From: JANMEX01 sp043744175
GTDB lineage: Bacteria; Pseudomonadota; Alphaproteobacteria; Rhizobiales; Rhizobiaceae
Reading direction: 5' to 3'
Assembly (NCBI GenBank): GCA_043744175.1
Contig: JAYTVD010000009.1
Coordinates: forward strand, 1 to 35,249
DNA: 35,249 bases
The notes under the pieces are model-generated. The model saw only the letters and a list, made by a program, of their open reading frames with translations, searched no databases and was not told where the DNA came from. The translations under genes and the position numbers were made by a program. Positions 32,825-35,249 of the stretch are shown here, in pieces. Within the stretch, counting starts at the first letter, position 1, and every line of letters begins with the position of its first letter.

Positions 32825-33751
32825 TTATTTCTTGTTCATTGCTGCAACATCGGCAGCAAAGTCTGTCGCTTCTTTTTCGATGCCATCGCCAAGGGCGAAA
32901 CGCACGAAACCAGTGATCCTAGCAGGTGCGCCGATTGTCTTTTCTGCAGCCTTCAAAGCCTGCTCAACAGTCAGATCAGGATTAAGAACGAAAGCCTGCT
33001 TCAACAGAACAACTTCTTCGTAGAACTTGCGGATACGGCCATCTACCATCTTTTCGATGATTGCATCTGGCTTGCCAGATTCGCGGGCTTGCTCGACGAA
33101 AATCGCGCGTTCACGCTCTACAGCGGCGGGATCAACTTCTTCAGCTGTCAAAGCCAAAGGATTGGTCGCGGCAACATGCATGGCCACTTGGCGGGCGAAG
33201 ACGCGGGCTTCGTCATGGCCACCGATGGTTTCGATAGCAACGAGAACGCCGAGCTTGCCAAGGCCATCAGCGACTTGGTTGTGCATATATGTTGCAACAA
33301 CGCCGTCCTTGACTGACAGCATTGCGGAGCGGCGGAAGCTCATGTTTTCGCCAATGGTGCCAACAGCATCCTTGATCGTGTCAGCTACGGACTTGTCCGA
33401 ACCCGGATAAATCGAGTTTGCGATAACGTCATGCGAACCGTCTGTCTTGATGGCAACGCTTGCAACATTGCGCACGATATCTTGAAAGGCATCGTTACGG
33501 GCAACAAAGTCGGTCTCGGAGTTAACTTCAACCACAACAGCTTTATGGCTATCGGATGCGTACCCAACGAGACCTTCAGCGGCGGTGCGGCCGGACTTCT
33601 TTTCGGCCTTGGTGATGCGCTTGGCGCGCAGCCAGTCAACGGATGCTTCCATATTGCCGGCATTTTCAGTCAGCGCGTTCTTGCAGTCCATCATGCCTGC
33701 GCCGGAGATTTCGCGCAGTTCTTTTACCATTGCAGCGGTAATTGCAGTCAT
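32825..33751 (-). CDS. tsf: Elongation factor Ts
   Basis: Exchanges GDP for GTP on EF-Tu. The 308-residue protein has the N-terminal UBA-like domain (ITAAMVKELREISGAGMMDCKNAL) and the conserved TDFVARNDAF near residue 85 that contacts EF-Tu. Two EF-Ts core domains follow. The open frame reaches 33877, but ATG 33751 gives the family start and has AGAAAGG upstream. It is second in the rpsB-tsf operon, with strong hairpins on both sides. Confidence 0.97.
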   Translation of the reverse strand: MTAITAAMVKELREISGAGMMDCKNALTENAGNMEASVDWLRAKRITKAEKKSGRTAAEGLVGYASDSHKAVVVEVNSETDFVARNDAFQDIVRNVASVAIKTDGSHDVIANSIYPGSDKSVADTIKDAVGTIGENMSFRRSAMLSVKDGVVATYMHNQVADGLGKLGVLVAIETIGGHDEARVFARQVAMHVAATNPLALTAEEVDPAAVERERAIFVEQARESGKPDAIIEKMVDGRIRKFYEEVVLLKQAFVLNPDLTVEQALKAAEKTIGAPARITGFVRFALGDGIEKEATDFAADVAAMNKK

Positions 33752-33847
33752 TGTGGTAGCCTTTCTTATGAAAACAGCGCCCTCTTCTAAAGAGCGCGCT
33801 CTTGGAACTCTCAAAGCTCCGAAATTTTGGTGGTTATGCGAGTGGAT

Positions 33848-33875
33848 GATGAAGCCGTGATGACACGGCTTCATC
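33848..33875 (-). promoter_or_regulatory. Perfect 12-bp hairpin between rpsB and tsf, no U-tract
   Basis: GATGAAGCCGTG (33848-33859) pairs perfectly with CACGGCTTCATC (33864-33875) over a four-base loop, starting about 10 bases after the rpsB stop. On the minus strand it is followed by ATCCACTCG, not a U-run. It is a candidate attenuator or mRNA-stabilising element that could set the S2 to EF-Ts ratio. Confidence 0.65.
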
Positions 33876-33885
33876 AAATTTCACA

Positions 33886-34653
33886 TTAGGCAGCTGGTGC
33901 TGCGTCTTCCAACGTTGGTTCTGTTGGGTTTTCCATAGCGCCGATATCAATGCCCATTGAACCTTGCTGACGAGCAATGCCGTCGATGCAGGCCTTGGAG
34001 ATCAAATCGCAATAGAGAGCGATTGCGCGGGATGAGTCGTCATTACCTGGAATTGGGTAATCAATGAGATCAGGTGTGCAGTTCGAATCGATGATCGCAA
34101 CAACTGGAATGCCAAGGCGCTTGGCTTCGTCAATCGCGTTGGCTTCCTTGTTGGTATCAATGATGAACATGATGTTCGGTGTTGAACCCATGTCCTTGAT
34201 GCCGCCGAGTGCGCGGTCAAGCTTTTCGCGCTCGCGCTGAAGGTTCAAAAGTTCCTTCTTTGTGAGGCCGTGGCCGTCGCCGGAGAGCAATTCGTCGAGC
34301 TTGCGCAGACGGGAGATTGAGTTAGAAATTGTCTTCCAGTTGGTCATCATGCCGCCGAGCCAACGCGCGTTTACGTAATATTGCGCGGAGTTACGGGCAG
34401 CTTCAGCGATAAGCTCGGAAGCCTGACGCTTTGTACCAACGAACAGAACGCGGCCGCCCTTGGCGACGGTGTCTGAAATGGCCTTGAGAGCGTTGTTCAA
34501 CAGGGGAACTGTCTGTGCAAGGTCGAGAATGTGTATGTTGTTACGTGTTCCGAAAATGTAAGATTCCATTTTCGGGTTCCAACGATGGGTTTGATGCCCA
34601 AAGTGAACGCCAGCTTCTAAAAGCTGACGCATGCTGAAGTCTGGCAGCGCCAT
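33886..34653 (-). CDS. rpsB: 30S ribosomal protein S2
   Basis: A 255-residue ribosomal protein of the small subunit. It starts MALPDFSMRQLLEAGVHFGH and has THRWNPKMESYIFGTRNNIHI. Later come NARWLGGMMTNWKTI, PNIMFIIDTNKEANAIDEAKRLGIP and PIPGNDDSSRAI, all S2 hallmarks. It is the first gene of the translation/envelope run, with its own promoter (34767-34795) and a structured leader of about 105 bases. In bacteria S2 commonly represses its own operon through the leader; that is family knowledge, not shown here. Confidence 0.98.
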   Translation of the reverse strand: MALPDFSMRQLLEAGVHFGHQTHRWNPKMESYIFGTRNNIHILDLAQTVPLLNNALKAISDTVAKGGRVLFVGTKRQASELIAEAARNSAQYYVNARWLGGMMTNWKTISNSISRLRKLDELLSGDGHGLTKKELLNLQREREKLDRALGGIKDMGSTPNIMFIIDTNKEANAIDEAKRLGIPVVAIIDSNCTPDLIDYPIPGNDDSSRAIALYCDLISKACIDGIARQQGSMGIDIGAMENPTEPTLEDAAPAA

Positions 34654-34681
34654 TGTAGTAGTCCTTTCCGGTTTAACCTCT

Positions 34682-34750
34682 GCGGGGGAAGACAGTTGCC
34701 TGTCACCGGTGGCGCGGTCGGGATTTCTCCCCGAACGAACCTATCCCCGC
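34682..34750 (-). ncRNA. Structured rpsB leader, candidate S2 autoregulatory element
   Basis: On the minus strand an outer stem GCGGGG (34745-34750) with CCCCGC (34682-34687) encloses two hairpins. One is TCGGG with CCCGA (34718-34722 and 34730-34734) over a seven-base loop. The other is GACAG with CTGTC (34691-34695 and 34700-34704) capped by GCAA, a GNRA tetraloop. A CACCGGTG palindrome lies between them. The fold is seen by complementarity; binding by S2 is inferred. Confidence 0.55.
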
Positions 34751-34766
34751 ATGTGGAATGCTGAGG

Positions 34767-34795
34767 CGTATAGTGTGAAATGGAATGAAGTGCAA
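34767..34795 (-). promoter_or_regulatory. rpsB promoter
   Basis: Read on the minus strand, TTGCAC (34790-34795) and TATACG (34767-34772) are separated by exactly 17 bases. The expected transcription start is near 34760, giving a leader of about 105 bases. It would drive the rpsB-tsf and possibly the whole downstream run. Confidence 0.65.
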
Positions 34796-34809
34796 GTGCG
34801 AAGGTGCGG

Positions 34810-35249
34810 CTAGCTATTCTGCGCGAAAAACGGGTTTGGCCAGACGGTCCGCTTGTCACCTTTGGTGATTTCACCATTCACTTTGTCGAGTGCCGATTGG
34901 AGTGAGGTGCGGACCGTTGCCATAAGATCAGCAGACGTTTCGTTTCCGGTAACTTCAACAGGCGGCAGAATGCGAATGTGCGCGACACGCCGCGCAACGG
35001 GCTGCGGTAAGTAGGCATTCATAGCGTCGCGCAATGTGCCGACGCACCAATCATTGCGGATGCGTTTGAGATGCTCGGCCACTTCCTCTTGGGTTATAGT
35101 CTTGTTTTTGAATGCAAAATCGCTAAGGCGGCGAATTTTGGCGAGGCGATCCGCCAACTTAGACGCGACTTTGCTGGCGTCACTTGGTGCTTTGCCCTCG
35201 CCGCGCACTTTGCGCTTTACAAGCTTTATCGTCTCGGAAGGATCGCTAT
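34810..35249 (-). CDS. C-terminal part of an unidentified protein, cut by the window edge
   Basis: The reading frame stays open to the right edge, so only the last 145 or so residues are seen and the start lies outside. The visible part is charged and helical (SKLADRLAKIRRLSDFAF, EEVAEHLKRIRND), then RRVAHIRILPPVEV and ADLMATVRTSLQSALDKVN, ending WPNPFFAQNS. The last stretch is loosely reminiscent of the C-terminal part of glycerolipid acyltransferases, but no catalytic motif falls in this window, so no function is assigned. It lies upstream of the rpsB promoter on the same strand. Confidence 0.6.
   Translation of the reverse strand, partial: SDPSETIKLVKRKVRGEGKAPSDASKVASKLADRLAKIRRLSDFAFKNKTITQEEVAEHLKRIRNDWCVGTLRDAMNAYLPQPVARRVAHIRILPPVEVTGNETSADLMATVRTSLQSALDKVNGEITKGDKRTVWPNPFFAQNS

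Overview
The window is chromosomal DNA of an alphaproteobacterium, most likely a member of the Hyphomicrobiales (Rhizobiales). Three things point there: the gene order rpsB-tsf-pyrH-frr-uppS-cdsA-rseP-bamA-lpxD-fabZ-lpxA-lpxI-lpxB, the linkage ppiD/trpD-trpC-moaC-moeA-lexA/comEC/gltX/gltA, and a perfect GAAC-N7-GAAC LexA box in front of lexA. trpD-trpC occur without trpE/trpG, which fits lineages that keep a separate trpE(G). No genus can be named from what I can see.

Layout. (1) 1-945: a short intergenic stretch with an imperfect palindromic element, then a PPOX-type flavoprotein on the plus strand. (2) 981-2637: an AT-rich two-gene cassette on the minus strand, a DUF262 (ParB/Srx-like, DGQQR) protein overlapping a HEPN-type RNase candidate (RNFFAH). 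It is the best candidate for an accessory defence or toxin-antitoxin-like system here. (3) 2740-7792: minus-strand tpiA, secG, two tandem L,D-transpeptidases and pyrG. (4) 7994-14235: plus-strand ppiD-like chaperone, trpD, trpC, moaC, moeA and LexA with its SOS operator. (5) 14293-18054: minus-strand AT-rich secreted ClpP-fold-like protein and ComEC. (6) 18108-21644: plus-strand gltX, a glutathione S-transferase-like gene and gltA, closed by an intrinsic terminator shared with lpxB. (7) 21690-34653: a minus-strand run that starts at a recognisable rpsB promoter and structured leader. It encodes translation factors (S2, EF-Ts, RRF), UMP kinase, undecaprenyl-PP synthase, CDP-diglyceride synthase, RseP, BamA and the early lipid A enzymes. 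(8) 34810-35249: the 3' end of an unidentified gene running off the right edge.

How the genes work together. Region 7 couples ribosome assembly and recycling to cell-envelope building: UppS makes the peptidoglycan carrier lipid, CdsA the phospholipid precursor, LpxA/D/I/B and FabZ the lipid A precursor, and BamA inserts outer-membrane proteins. The two L,D-transpeptidases and SecG in region 3 are also envelope functions. Region 4 joins periplasmic folding, tryptophan synthesis, molybdenum cofactor synthesis and SOS control.

The most interesting non-coding signals are perfect hairpins without U-tracts between rpsB/tsf and tsf/pyrH, a branched rpsB leader with a GNRA tetraloop, a hairpin that buries the lpxD Shine-Dalgarno sequence, mutually exclusive stems in the pyrG leader, and a long inverted repeat upstream of bamA. 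No tRNA, rRNA, CRISPR array or insertion sequence was recognised.
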